DNA of 47,814 nt from Bacillota bacterium (GTDB lineage Bacteria > Bacillota > Sulfobacillia > JAJZYS01 > JAJYTV01): contig JAJYSZ010000015.1 of the NCBI GenBank assembly GCA_021793315.1, forward strand, positions 1 to 47,814, read 5' to 3'. The position numbers and the translations under genes are program-made. Position 1 is the stretch's first letter. Every line of letters starts with the position of its first letter. This document shows positions 16,018-25,192 of this stretch, piece by piece. A model generated the notes under the pieces. The model did not search any database. It saw only the letters and a list, made by a program, of their open reading frames with translations, and was not told the origin of the DNA.

Positions 16018-17118
16018 TCACTGCCATCGACCGAGTGTCTCCTCAAACTTCCGCCTAAATTCAGCATCGGAGAATCTCGTCGCGTGCTGCGCTATCTCGC
16101 GCGGTTCCCATTTCACTGAGCAAGCGGCCACCAGAGCGCGCGCAAATGCCTGTGGAGTCTGCTCATAGACCAGAAGACTCGTGAACATGTCCACCTGGGT
16201 GTCGATTACGCCACCTCGCCTATACGCAACTACGGGAACGCCGCAGGCGTTCGCCTCAACTGGGACTAGACCGTAGTCCTCCACGCCTGGCACGACCACT
16301 GCGAAGGCTGTTTTTATTAGTTGGTACTTTACGTCTTCCGGCACCCACCCTAATATTTGCACGGTGGGGCCGGCTAACTTTTCGAGCCGGGCACGGTCCG
16401 GTCCATCCCCTAGAACAACCATTGGTAACCCAGTTCGGTTTGCCGCTTCTACAGCAACGTCGACACGCTTGTACGGGACTAGCCTCGCGGCCACCACAAA
16501 ATGTGTCTTGCGTTCATTAGACACCCGGCATGCGGATAAGTCTGCCGGGGGAAATATCACTTCGGCGTGGAGTCCCCAACGTTCCCGGATCCGCCGTTGA
16601 ACAGTAGAGGAGTTGGCCACGACTCTCCCGGAACGGGATGCACGCGACTTGTCCCACCACTTCAGGTAGCCTGCCGCCACCTTACCAGCAGGTTTCCAGA
16701 CCTTGGCCACAGGGTAGTCCCGAATGTACTCATCGTAATCCCACGCGAATCGCATGGCATTGTGAATGTAATCTATCCTATACCTGGCATCGGTCCTGAC
16801 CCCATGCGCAAATGAGCTCGAGGATACAACTACAAGTTCGTATCCCCGAATCATCAGTGCGTCCGCTGCTGATGGCAGATAGGGCACATAGGATAAAGGG
16901 CTCTTGCCGCGCTTGAACTTCCGTTGTGCTCTGGACGGTCTGATGTCTGCCCCACGCATTTCGACGGGAAGAACTTCTTCGTCGGCAATCAGTGTGTAAA
17001 TCGGTGCCTCCGGAAACATGCGATGAAACTCAAGTAGCACCCGTTCTCCTCCGCCCCACTGGGTGAGAAAGTCATGCACGAGCGCCACTCGAGAGGATTT
17101 GATGTCTACTGTCATCAC
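16018..17118 (-). CDS. Family 4 glycosyltransferase, mannosyltransferase-like
   Basis: 366 residues from GTG 17118, overlapping the CpsD stop; ATG at 17115 is equally possible. The N-terminus RVALVHDFLTQWGGGERVLL is characteristic of the WbaZ-like GT4 group. The donor domain carries FVVAARLVPYKRVDVAVEA, VVLGDGPDRARLEKLA and PGVEDYGLVPVEANACGVPV. As the first glycosyltransferase after the CpsD gene it may act early in repeat-unit assembly. GDP-mannose is the usual donor in this group, but that is not proven here. Confidence 0.9.
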   Translation of the reverse strand: MMTVDIKSSRVALVHDFLTQWGGGERVLLEFHRMFPEAPIYTLIADEEVLPVEMRGADIRPSRAQRKFKRGKSPLSYVPYLPSAADALMIRGYELVVVSSSSFAHGVRTDARYRIDYIHNAMRFAWDYDEYIRDYPVAKVWKPAGKVAAGYLKWWDKSRASRSGRVVANSSTVQRRIRERWGLHAEVIFPPADLSACRVSNERKTHFVVAARLVPYKRVDVAVEAANRTGLPMVVLGDGPDRARLEKLAGPTVQILGWVPEDVKYQLIKTAFAVVVPGVEDYGLVPVEANACGVPVVAYRRGGVIDTQVDMFTSLLVYEQTPQAFARALVAACSVKWEPREIAQHATRFSDAEFRRKFEETLGRWQ

Positions 17119-17816
17119 GCATTGCCGTAGCCGTAGGAATAGTAGTTATAGCCGTAGCCACTTCCCGCCCGCACACCGTTCAAGACAGCACCCAGCATCG
17201 CCACGTGGCCATGCGCCAGTTGAGAAAGTGCCTGCTGTACAGCATCTTTCGGCGTAGTCTCCGCCCGCACAACCACGAGGGCACCGTCCGCCAGCGCACC
17301 GATGTCTACCGCCTCAACCGCCGGCAGTACCGGTGGACAGTCATAGACGACAAAATCGAACTCTCCCGTCAGCCGACGGTGGAGGCTGGCCATGCTCTCC
17401 GACTGCAGAATTTCGGCCGGATTCGGTGGCTTGTCGCCTGCCACCAGGAGCCAAAGGTTGTCTACCTGCGTCGGCTGAATTGCATCTTCCATCTTCTGCA
17501 AACCCACAAGCACCGCTGTCAACCCAGTGTGCCCTGGCACGGCGAACAGCTTATGCACGGCAGGCTTGCGGAGGTCTGCATCCACCAGTAGCGTACGAAC
17601 CCCCGCCTGAGCCGCCGAGATTGCCAGATTGGCTGCGGTAAGGGACTTGCCCTCCTCTGCCAGTGCGCTCGTCACTGCCAGCGACCTCAAAGGCTTGTCC
17701 ACCGACGCGTACCTGAGGTTGGTGCGCAGCAACCGGTACGCCTCCACCCCGGCACTGTGCGGACTCAGTAGCGTGACCAACTTGGATGTCACGCCATGTC
17801 TACTCAACCGACTCAT
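17115..17816 (-). CDS. CpsD/CapB-type BY-kinase (tyrosine autokinase)
   Basis: 233 residues. The bacterial tyrosine-kinase ATPase fold is clear: Walker A variant SALAEEGKSLTAANLA (residues 50-65), Walker A' TLLVDADLRKP (75-85) and Walker B FDFVVYDCPPV. The C-terminal tyrosine cluster (YGYNYYSYGYG) is the autophosphorylation tail. It works with the membrane activator encoded just upstream to set polymer length and export. The start overlaps the Wzz/CpsC stop as ATGA, and GGGGAGG precedes it. No CpsB-type phosphatase is visible in the window. Confidence 0.95.
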   Translation of the reverse strand: MSRLSRHGVTSKLVTLLSPHSAGVEAYRLLRTNLRYASVDKPLRSLAVTSALAEEGKSLTAANLAISAAQAGVRTLLVDADLRKPAVHKLFAVPGHTGLTAVLVGLQKMEDAIQPTQVDNLWLLVAGDKPPNPAEILQSESMASLHRRLTGEFDFVVYDCPPVLPAVEAVDIGALADGALVVVRAETTPKDAVQQALSQLAHGHVAMLGAVLNGVRAGSGYGYNYYSYGYGNA

Positions 17817-18538
17817 GCGCGCATCCTCCCCTGCTTGCTCGGCTGGCGTCGCGTCATCTGCACACTCGCATCGTCGATAGTCGGCACAGTCGCCAGGACG
17901 GACACGCCGAGTTCACGCATGAGTTGCTCAGGATCGTGAATAGTCCGATCGAAATACTCTTGGAGGAATGCAATTCCGAGCCCCACCATCAGGCCCAGGA
18001 CTAACGCCAGGATCAAGTTCAACTTCTTGTTCGGCGACGCCGGCAGGGGCGGTGGCACCGCAGCATCGACCACAGACACGTAGTAACCCGGCGTGACGCC
18101 CTTCGCTTTGACGGCGAGCGATGTCGCCACTTCGTTGGCGATCGCTGCGGCCTGCTGGGCGCTCTCACCCTGTGCCTGCACCGTCACGAGGTCTGTATTG
18201 GTCACAGCGGTCACGGTCAGCAGCTTGCTCAGCTGTATTTCCGTGTATGGGATGTTGTCTGCAAGGATTGCATGCTCCAGTACACCATAGCTCGTGCCGA
18301 GCGTCGCGTACGTCTGTACGAGTTGCTCGTCCAAGGTGAAAGTATTGTAGTCGACCACTGGTGTCGACTTGTTCACCACAATAAGCGTGGCTTGGGCCTG
18401 GTACGTTGGCTTGATCACAAAGAAGCTGAGAATGCCGCTCACGACGACGGCCACCACCGTCACCCAGACGATCGTCCGCAGCCGACGTCGGATCACCCTA
18501 AGGTAATCCTGCAGTTCGAGTTCACGTTCCTCCTGCAA
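17813..18538 (-). CDS. Wzz/CpsC-type chain-length determinant, kinase activator
   Basis: 241 residues from TTG 18538, seven bases after GAGGAGG. The cytoplasmic start (ERELELQDYLRVIRRRL) precedes TM1 (IVWVTVVAVVVSGILSFFVI), then KPTYQAQATLIV, which is the Wzz signature. A coiled external domain leads to the proline-rich PPPLPASPNKK and TM2 (LNLILALVLGLMVGLGIAFL). A short cytoplasmic tail with EYFDRTIHDPEQL contacts the kinase. This is the Gram-positive split arrangement of activator and kinase. Confidence 0.94.
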   Translation of the reverse strand: MQEERELELQDYLRVIRRRLRTIVWVTVVAVVVSGILSFFVIKPTYQAQATLIVVNKSTPVVDYNTFTLDEQLVQTYATLGTSYGVLEHAILADNIPYTEIQLSKLLTVTAVTNTDLVTVQAQGESAQQAAAIANEVATSLAVKAKGVTPGYYVSVVDAAVPPPLPASPNKKLNLILALVLGLMVGLGIAFLQEYFDRTIHDPEQLMRELGVSVLATVPTIDDASVQMTRRQPSKQGRMRA

Positions 18539-18582
18539 TGAGCGGCCTCCTCAACCCCTGGAGTTTGAATCCGGTCTAGTTC

Positions 18583-19188
18583 CTAAAGTCCGAGCAGGCG
18601 CGCAAAGACGAAGGCGATCTGCTCTCGGGTCAGCGTTGACGACCCGCCGAAGTCACCGTTCGAGAATCCCTTGAAGTAGCCCTTCTGGTAGAGAGCCAGG
18701 AGCAACCCTTGGTCTGCCGACGGAATGCTCGAAGCGTCCTTCCACGGCAGCGTGCCCGTCACCGGGGTCAGCTTCAGGGCCTTTGCGAACGCGAGAGCCA
18801 CCTGGAGCCTGGACATGGTGCCCGTCGTCGAGGTCCCGGACGGAACGAGGCCGAGGGTCTTAGCCTGGCTGACGTACTGGCTAGCCGTCTCGCCTGAAGA
18901 GCCCAGCCCAAGGTACTTGACGATGGCCTGCGCGAAGACGCCGGTTGATGCGGCGACGTTCGGGGCAAACTCCCCATTCGGCTCGCCGGTGATCAGTCCG
19001 GCCTCTGTAACGAGACCTACCGCCTGGGCGATCGGGGTGTTCGCCTTGATGTCGTTGTAAGTCTTCTCCGCCTGCGGCCCATAGACCGTACTGGTTACCG
19101 AGCCCGAGGCAAAGGCCGGGACCGCCGCCGCCAGGCTCAGTGTCAACGCGAGGCCGCCGGCGATCAGGTTCCTGCGATTCATCTGCAT
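18583..19188 (-). CDS. Secreted SLH-domain protein
   Basis: 201 residues from ATG 19188, chosen because GGAGGAGG lies eight bases upstream. The signal peptide reads RRNLIAGGLALTLSLAAAVP with likely cleavage after AFA. The mature part has about three S-layer-homology-like units: a first with AVGLVTEAGLITGEPNGEF, a middle one with TMSRLQVALAFAKALKL, and a C-terminal one with YQKGYFKGFSNGDFG and LTREQIAFVFARLLGL. SLH domains bind pyruvylated cell-wall polymers. It lies inside the polysaccharide operon, between the initiating transferase and Wzz, so it may tether the polymer or assist its export at the cell surface. Confidence 0.85.
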   Translation of the reverse strand: MQMNRRNLIAGGLALTLSLAAAVPAFASGSVTSTVYGPQAEKTYNDIKANTPIAQAVGLVTEAGLITGEPNGEFAPNVAASTGVFAQAIVKYLGLGSSGETASQYVSQAKTLGLVPSGTSTTGTMSRLQVALAFAKALKLTPVTGTLPWKDASSIPSADQGLLLALYQKGYFKGFSNGDFGGSSTLTREQIAFVFARLLGL

Positions 19189-19276
19189 CGCTCGATCCTC
19201 CTCCGCAATCTTCCTCTGCTGGACTCGCAGGGCCAATGCGAGCCGTTTCGACAAGCCGGCCTCTCCTCCCTTCCTG

Positions 19277-20635
19277 TCAGCTAGCGCCTCGTCCCGTCAG
19301 GACGCTCGGGATCGTCTGCGCGAGGATGCGCAGGTCGCGGCCAAGCGACCAGTTATCGATATAGTCGAGATCGAGCCGCATCCACTCTTCGAACTGGATC
19401 TCATTGCGCCCCGCAACCTGCCATGCGCCAGTGATGCCGGGGCGGACGCTCAGGCGGCGGCGGAACTGATCGGGATACTGCTCGACCTCGTGCGGCAATG
19501 GCGGTCTCGGTCCGACAAGGCTCATCTCGCCGCGCAGCACGTTCCAGATCTGCGGCAGCTCATCGACGCTCAGGCGGCGGATCCATCTCCCCGGCCTTGT
19601 CACCCTGGGATCGTTGCGCACCTTGAACACGGGCCCCCCAACCATTTCGTTCAGGTGCGCCACCCCGTCCTGCAAGCGCTCCGCATCTGGAACCATGGTG
19701 CGCAACTTGTAGAGGAGAAACCTCCGTCCGTTGAGGCCGATGCGCACCTGCTTGTAGATGGCTGGTGCATACGGGTCGTCGCGCTTGATCGCAGCCACCG
19801 CGACAAGGAGTAACGGCGACGTAATGACCATGGCGAGTGTACCCAGGAGTAGGTCCAGCAAGCGCTTGCCGGCGCTGGCAAGCACAATGGGTCCTCGACG
19901 GTCAAGGCTGACGAGCGAACCGCCGAGGAACTCCTGCGCCTGCACGGCCGATGCTGTGAGCGGGTCGCCTACGGAGAACAGGAGCTTAACGTCCTTACCG
20001 TACAGGCGGCCGAGTTCCACTACCTCCTGTGTCAGAGACCGCCCCGGCTCGGTGACCACCAGCAGGACGTCGACCACCCGTTCGCGCAACGCTGCCTGCA
20101 GCGACGAAATATCGTCCGGCTGCACGGTACCAGCAAGCCGTAACCCCATCTCTGGCCTACTGCCCAGTAGCGCACGAAAGCGCTCCGCTCCGTCTCGCGC
20201 CGCGACGAGCAGCACATAACGACTGTTCCGCCCGTTGCGGCGCAAAATGCGAAGTACTAGTCGCAGGCCCGAGCGCAGCACTATGGCAAACAGAAACGCA
20301 CCCGCTAAAGCCAAGAGGATGTCCTGAAACCGAAGGCCGAGCCGGAACGCGGCAACCACAATGAGTTCCAGGAGAAGGACGCCGATCAAAATCTCCGCAA
20401 GGTGCCCGATCTCAGCCCCGAAATCGGACCAGCGCCTGCTGGGCGTCTTGAGGCTCATGCCTAGCCACGCATAGCCAATCCCTACGATCACAGCAAAAAG
20501 GCCGATGCGTACTGGGTGCGCGGTATCTGCGAGTGTCAGCGCCCAAAAGAGGTAACCTGCCACCGTTGCCTCGATCAGCAACAGTAGCCGCGTCGCAAAA
20601 GGCGTTAACGCACGCAAAAACCCACCCCCTTGCAA
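19277..20635 (-). CDS. Undecaprenyl-phosphate sugar phosphotransferase (WbaP/CpsE family)
   Basis: 452 residues from TTG 20635; a TTG at 20617 lies closer to a GGGGGTGGG site and may be the true start. About four N-terminal membrane helices and a central nucleotide-fold domain precede the catalytic PglC/WbaP core: KRLLDLLLGTLAMVITSPLL, FLLYKLRTMVPDAE, PRVTRPGRWIRRLSVDELPQ, SLVGPRPPLPHEV and RPGITGAWQVAGR. It loads the first sugar-1-phosphate onto undecaprenyl phosphate, which commits the pathway. It opens the core minus-strand biosynthetic block and is 31 bases after the ligase-like gene. Confidence 0.94.
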   Translation of the reverse strand: MQGGGFLRALTPFATRLLLLIEATVAGYLFWALTLADTAHPVRIGLFAVIVGIGYAWLGMSLKTPSRRWSDFGAEIGHLAEILIGVLLLELIVVAAFRLGLRFQDILLALAGAFLFAIVLRSGLRLVLRILRRNGRNSRYVLLVAARDGAERFRALLGSRPEMGLRLAGTVQPDDISSLQAALRERVVDVLLVVTEPGRSLTQEVVELGRLYGKDVKLLFSVGDPLTASAVQAQEFLGGSLVSLDRRGPIVLASAGKRLLDLLLGTLAMVITSPLLLVAVAAIKRDDPYAPAIYKQVRIGLNGRRFLLYKLRTMVPDAERLQDGVAHLNEMVGGPVFKVRNDPRVTRPGRWIRRLSVDELPQIWNVLRGEMSLVGPRPPLPHEVEQYPDQFRRRLSVRPGITGAWQVAGRNEIQFEEWMRLDLDYIDNWSLGRDLRILAQTIPSVLTGRGAS

Positions 20636-20666
20636 GGTGAAAGTGGATAGGACAGGGACATGCCAG

Positions 20667-22859
20667 TTACAGGGACGATTTTCTAGGTTTCGTTAAAAAC
20701 TCCTGCAACGCGACAAAATCCGGGTTCGCGTTTCGCCAGAGGACCCAAGGCTGATTGGCCACCAGTCCCACGAAGTGTTGATCGTGCAAAGAGTTCGCGA
20801 CAGCATAGAGCCAGATGTCCGCACGCGGACGCAAGGCGGCATCCGTGTGCGCTGCCCAGAGGAGCCTCTCAGACGCCCGTAGGTGCCCTGTCAGGGCGTC
20901 CTCCTGTCCCGCCGCCATGTCCATCATTGCTGGTAGGTCTTGAGGAAGAGGCACGGTGGCCAGATTGACGTAGAGGTTGGCTGAACCCACCTCGCGATAT
21001 CGCCGAACGAGCCGCGCGACGGCCTGAACATCCCTGTGGGCCAGCGCAGTCCGATGGGACGCAAAGGCCCTTAGGGCAGCTCCGGGCAGGATCTGTGCTC
21101 CGTACCAGTACGTGTCGGCACGCAGCGGCTCAAGGGTGGCCGCGCGGATCACAGCTGGCGCACCGAAACTGAAGTTCGCGTTTTCAACCGCTGCCTGCAT
21201 GACTCCGACGAGCACCGTAGCATCGTCGGGCAGGAGCGCCATGGCTCGCCCTAGATACGCCTCGGCCCGTGTTGGCGATGACAACTGTGCAAGCTTAGCC
21301 TGCGCAAGCGGAATACGACCGTCGAACGGATCAAAGGCCGCGGCTGTGCGAAGATCCGCCGCTGCCACGTGAAACCTGCCGCGTTGCATAGCCAGGAGGC
21401 CATCCGTGTAGTTCTTCTCGCTCCATGAGAGCGGCAGCGCCAGGACGAGGCCAAGGGCCGCCAGAGGGTACACCAAGCTGCGCAACGGCACAGTCCATCG
21501 GCCTTTTCCTTGCCCGGTTCCTCCCGCCGCCACACCGATCAGGTAGAAGAGCATGGCGAGCAGCGAGAAGTAGGAAAGGTCAAAGTCCATCGCGCTGTGC
21601 GCGAGGAGGAAGAGTCCCGCCGCCGCCGCGCCGAGGCGCAGGCGCTTCAGGTCCGTTACCTCTCGCGTCGTGAAGAGCCTCCGCAGGAACAGCCAGAGTA
21701 GCCAGAGGAGGCCGGCCCCGGCCGCGATGCCACCCTCCAGGAACACCTGGGTCACGAAGCTGTGGGTCTCGTTTGCGATGAAATAGCTCGTCTGGTAGCG
21801 GTGGTAAAGATCGATCCAGGCGTTCGCGCCGTAGCCGATCAGGGGGTGTCCGAGAATCAGGCGGAGGGCGATCCCGTCCATGATCAGGCGATCGAAGAGG
21901 GTCGCGCTGTGGATTGAAATGGCGCCGACACGGCTACCTACGCCGGCGGGCGCCAACCGGGCCAGAAGATGGAGCACCCTTCCGCGCGCGAGGAAGCTTC
22001 CGATTACGCCGATGAGCAACACGACACCAAGATAGCCCTGCAGTGCCCGCCGGCTGAAGAGCCCCAGCGGCAGACGGCCAAGTCCGAGCACCGCCGCAAA
22101 CGCCACGGCCATCGCAGCTAAAAGCCAGACAAACATCACGATCGCGTGCTGATCGGCCGCCTGGCTCACCGGACCAAGCAGCACGAGGCCCAGGACGAGT
22201 CCCACGAGACCGGTCGCGGCCAGGCGCCTTCGGCCCAGCGGATCGAGCACGCCGAGCAGCAAGATGAAGGCCAAAGGGAACAGCACATAGACGCCGCGGC
22301 TGAGGGAGAGGTAGAGCGCCAAAGCCAGGGGCACCCCGGCGGCGGCGTAGGCGCTCCGCCACCATCGACTTCCCTCGTCGCCCGCGAGCGCGTAAAGGAC
22401 CATCAAGCCCAGTGCCATGGCGGCGCCGAAAGCGTTATGGTATTGGATGGAACCAGTGAGAAAGGGCGGCGTGTAAGCCGCCGGGTCTTGCCAGAAACCG
22501 CCGCGCACGAGAAGTGCATACAGGGCGCCCACCAGGGCAGCCGCGGCGATGCCGCGCAAGACGATCCGAGGATCCCGTTCTGTCGCCGCGCTCAGCAGGA
22601 GACCAAAGAGCACCAGGGTCTCTGCGACAGCCATCCAGGTGTCGGCCGGTCGCAATGCATCCACGAGAGACAGCAGGTAGCCGAGCAGCAGCAGGGCAGG
22701 CCCGCCATACACCGTAAGCGAAACTCTCTCACGGCTGCGCCAGGCGCGCACGAGGAGCCATGCTCCAAGCAGTGCAACCGCGGGCAGGAACTCGTGACGG
22801 TAGAAGAGCCCTTGCGGCAGGAATGAGATGGCGAAGAGGAGTGCCAATACGTAGGACAT
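20667..22859 (-). CDS. O-antigen ligase/Wzy-C family membrane protein with C-terminal helical repeat domain
   Basis: About 730 residues from ATG 22859. Longer readings would run into the divergent gene. A dozen hydrophobic helices span the first 480 residues (for example SYVLALLFAISFLPQGLF). The Wzy_C/ligase signature is ANETHSFVTQVFLEGGIAAG, a conserved His in an external loop. The last 200 residues are soluble and look like TPR-type repeats (LLAMQRGRFHVAAADLRTAA, AYLGRAMALLPDDATVLVG). It could ligate polymer to the cell surface, polymerise a second glycan or glycosylate proteins. The locus also has a separate Wzy-like protein, so ligation is favoured. Confidence 0.8.
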   Translation of the reverse strand: MSYVLALLFAISFLPQGLFYRHEFLPAVALLGAWLLVRAWRSRERVSLTVYGGPALLLLGYLLSLVDALRPADTWMAVAETLVLFGLLLSAATERDPRIVLRGIAAAALVGALYALLVRGGFWQDPAAYTPPFLTGSIQYHNAFGAAMALGLMVLYALAGDEGSRWWRSAYAAAGVPLALALYLSLSRGVYVLFPLAFILLLGVLDPLGRRRLAATGLVGLVLGLVLLGPVSQAADQHAIVMFVWLLAAMAVAFAAVLGLGRLPLGLFSRRALQGYLGVVLLIGVIGSFLARGRVLHLLARLAPAGVGSRVGAISIHSATLFDRLIMDGIALRLILGHPLIGYGANAWIDLYHRYQTSYFIANETHSFVTQVFLEGGIAAGAGLLWLLWLFLRRLFTTREVTDLKRLRLGAAAAGLFLLAHSAMDFDLSYFSLLAMLFYLIGVAAGGTGQGKGRWTVPLRSLVYPLAALGLVLALPLSWSEKNYTDGLLAMQRGRFHVAAADLRTAAAFDPFDGRIPLAQAKLAQLSSPTRAEAYLGRAMALLPDDATVLVGVMQAAVENANFSFGAPAVIRAATLEPLRADTYWYGAQILPGAALRAFASHRTALAHRDVQAVARLVRRYREVGSANLYVNLATVPLPQDLPAMMDMAAGQEDALTGHLRASERLLWAAHTDAALRPRADIWLYAVANSLHDQHFVGLVANQPWVLWRNANPDFVALQEFLTKPRKSSL

Positions 22860-23328
22860 GCTGGAGCGATTAGTGTCGAACTCCCAATCTCCTGCACGCA
22901 CGCGTCGGATCAGGATAGGCCGCCTCGCGCTTGCCACCCTCATAGCGGCATTCCTGCTCTGGGTGGCCCTCCTGCCTTCGCCGCCGCTACCCCACGCCGT
23001 CCACGATGTGCTGAAGGCCGTCTTAGGGCATCGTGCCCAGGGCACCGCATCTTCGCCGGCTTGGCTTGCCACCTTCTTGCGCAAGGCGCCGGAAGCTTTT
23101 CTCTACTTTCTGATTGCCTTGCTGCTCCTGCCTCGCGGGCGGTGGCGCATGCGTACCCTCCTGGGCGTAAGCGCCTACGGCCTCGCGCTTGAACTGCTCC
23201 GCCCCCTGCACGGCCGTGCCTTCGAGGGACTCGACGTGGGCTATGAGGCCGTGGCCGCACTGGTCGGCGCGTACTTGCCCTCCTGGTTCAGGCGGCACAC
23301 CGCAACAGGGAGCGACGGATCGGCATGA
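22858..23328 (+). CDS. VanZ-like membrane protein
   Basis: 156 residues, divergent from the ligase-like gene; the two ATG starts overlap by two bases. A GTG at 22874 is an alternative start. Hydrophobic helices occur at LATLIAAFLLWVALLP, EAFLYFLIALLLLPRG and GVSAYGLALELLRPL, and the closing YEAVAALVGAYL helix completes a VanZ-like four-helix layout. The spacing H-A-V-H-D-V-L-K-A near the first loop is typical. VanZ-family proteins are linked to surface glycans and teicoplanin resistance, but their chemistry is unclear. The MurJ-type flippase follows 43 bases later. Confidence 0.7.
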   Translation: MLERLVSNSQSPARTRRIRIGRLALATLIAAFLLWVALLPSPPLPHAVHDVLKAVLGHRAQGTASSPAWLATFLRKAPEAFLYFLIALLLLPRGRWRMRTLLGVSAYGLALELLRPLHGRAFEGLDVGYEAVAALVGAYLPSWFRRHTATGSDGSA

Positions 23329-23371
23329 GAAGCCAACGCCTGGCCATACAGTCCCATGCCTCGACGCCCGC

Positions 23372-24928
23372 ATGAGCAACCGTCGCCGCCGCGTCGCACG
23401 GGGAGCCTTCTCGACTGCCACGATGACCCTCGCCTCGAATCTCACCGGCTTCGTCCGCCAGCTCGCCTTCGCCTGGGTCTACGGCGCCGGCCGCTCGATG
23501 GACGCCTTCCTCGTGGCGTCCGTGCTGTCGCAAATGGTCTTTCAGTCCATCGACTCCGCCATCTCGGCCACGCTGATCCCAGTCTACACCGAGCTCCGCC
23601 AGCATTCCGTGGAGGAGGCGGACCGCTTCCTGCGGGCCGTGAGCGGACTGGTCGCGGTCTTCACGGTGCTTGCGGGCCTCCTCTTCTACCTTTGCGCACC
23701 GCTTCTCGTGCACCTCTTAGCTCCCGGCTTCGGCAGGCAGGAGGCCTCCCTCGCTGGCTTCCTCCTTCGCGTCATGATGCCATCGCTTCTCTTCATGGGT
23801 CTCTCGTCTGTCTCGGTTGGATTCCTGCAAACCAAGGGCGTGTTCGGTCAGCCCGCCGCCATGTACATCCCGCGCAACATCGCCTTGATCGTGCTCGCCG
23901 CCTGGCTCGGCCACCGTTACGGCATTGCGGTCTTGGCCTGGGGCTCGCTCCTCGGCGCCATCCTCCAGCTCTACGTCGTCCTGCGTCCGATGCGCCGACT
24001 TGGCGCGTCCCTGCGCCTGGGCTGGCTCCCGCGCCATGCCGGCATCGGCATGATGCTGCGCCGTCTGCCTGGCGTGTTCGTCAACTTCTTTATGTATTCG
24101 GCAGCTCTGGTCGTCGACCGCATCCTGGCCTCAGGACTTCCGGCCGGCATGATCTCCGCCCTCAACTACTCGCAGCTCCTGATCAACTTTCCACTGAACA
24201 TCTTCACGAGCCTTGCCATTGCCCTATTCCCGACGCTCTCCGAACTCGCGGTGGGCGAGCGTGGTCTCTCGCTTTCGCGGGCGGTGCGCCTGCCGCTCCG
24301 CCTGACGGCCTTTTTCGTCGCCCCCATCACCTTCTACACCATCTTCCTGCGTGTGCCCCTCGTCGCGGTCGTCTACCGCCACGGCGCCTTCGGTCAGGAA
24401 GCCCTGCGCGACACGGCGTTCGCCATGCTCTTCTTCGCCCTCGGCATGGGCTCGATGGCGATGAACGGCATCCTCGGCCGCACCATCTTCGCCCTCGGTG
24501 AGACCCGCGTTCTGTTCCGCACCGCATTCTGGAGCGTTGGCACGACGATCGTCACCGACCTCATCCTCGTCCACCCCTTGGCGCAGGGTGGGCTGGCGCT
24601 CGGCACGACGATCGGCTCCTGGGCAGGCACCCTTGTCCTCCTACGCTTCCTGTCGCGTCAGCTCGAAGGCTTCCGCGTGGGATCGATCGTCTCCGACGTC
24701 CTCTGGTCCTCTGCCCTTTCCCTCATCGCGTACGGGGCCACCTACCTTGCCTACCTTCGCTGGCGTGGTCCGATCCTACCACACGGCCTCGTCCATCTTG
24801 CGCTGCTGCTCATCGCCACCTTCTTCGTGGGCTCCCTCCTGTACCTCGCCCTGCAGCGCCTCATCGGCCCGATGCGCGGCAACCTGAGGCGCGCTCTGCG
24901 CGAGGGCAGGAGGGCGTTCAACGCCTAA
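23372..24928 (+). CDS. MurJ/MVF-family lipid-linked saccharide flippase
   Basis: 518 residues from ATG 23372 (MSNRRRRVARGAF). About fourteen hydrophobic helices are present. MurJ-type features include LTGFVRQLAFAWVYGAGRSM, DAFLVASVLSQMVFQ, ALNYSQLLINFPLNIFTSLA and GMGSMAMNGILGRTIFALG. The family flips undecaprenyl-pyrophosphate-linked intermediates across the membrane. Given its position it probably serves exopolysaccharide export (a Wzx-like role) rather than being the main lipid II flippase; both are possible. Codon use is strongly C-ending, unlike the A+T-richer glycosyltransferase genes. Confidence 0.92.
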   Translation: MSNRRRRVARGAFSTATMTLASNLTGFVRQLAFAWVYGAGRSMDAFLVASVLSQMVFQSIDSAISATLIPVYTELRQHSVEEADRFLRAVSGLVAVFTVLAGLLFYLCAPLLVHLLAPGFGRQEASLAGFLLRVMMPSLLFMGLSSVSVGFLQTKGVFGQPAAMYIPRNIALIVLAAWLGHRYGIAVLAWGSLLGAILQLYVVLRPMRRLGASLRLGWLPRHAGIGMMLRRLPGVFVNFFMYSAALVVDRILASGLPAGMISALNYSQLLINFPLNIFTSLAIALFPTLSELAVGERGLSLSRAVRLPLRLTAFFVAPITFYTIFLRVPLVAVVYRHGAFGQEALRDTAFAMLFFALGMGSMAMNGILGRTIFALGETRVLFRTAFWSVGTTIVTDLILVHPLAQGGLALGTTIGSWAGTLVLLRFLSRQLEGFRVGSIVSDVLWSSALSLIAYGATYLAYLRWRGPILPHGLVHLALLLIATFFVGSLLYLALQRLIGPMRGNLRRALREGRRAFNA

Positions 24929-24945
24929 AGCGGCGAATGCCGCTT
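24928..24945 (+). terminator. Small hairpin after the flippase gene
   Basis: AAGCGGC-GAAT-GCCGCTT forms a perfect seven-bp stem that begins at the last base of the stop codon. No U-tract follows, so it would be only a weak terminator. The excisionase-like gene begins shortly downstream. Confidence 0.4.
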
Positions 24946-24982
24946 ACTCCAACCAGTGAGTTCCGCAAGGAGGATGGTGCCT

Positions 24983-25171
24983 GTGCCTTCCATCGCCGAT
25001 CTCCCATCGATCCTTACCGTTCCCGAGGCTGCAAAGATCGCCAGAGTCTCCACCGGCACCATGTACCAAATGGTGCGCATCGAGGGATTTCCCGTAGTCA
25101 GATTCGGTCGGGCAATACGCATCCCCAAGCAGGCGTTCTTGCGATGGCTTGAGAGTCAGGCTGCCTCGTAG
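24983..25171 (+). CDS. Excisionase-like helix-turn-helix protein
   Basis: 62 residues from GTG 24983, nine bases after AAGGAGG; an in-frame start at 24956 adds nine residues but lacks a site. The sequence reads as an AlpA/Xis-type winged helix: SILTVPEAAKIARVSTGTMY for helix-turn-helix, then FPVVRFGRAIRIPKQAFLRW for the wing. Such proteins bend DNA beside att sites to direct the integrase toward excision, or act as small regulators. It lies 21 bases ahead of the integrase, an arrangement typical of integrated elements. Confidence 0.85.
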   Translation: MPSIADLPSILTVPEAAKIARVSTGTMYQMVRIEGFPVVRFGRAIRIPKQAFLRWLESQAAS

Positions 25172-25192
25172 TTCTCGCGGGAACAACTTACG

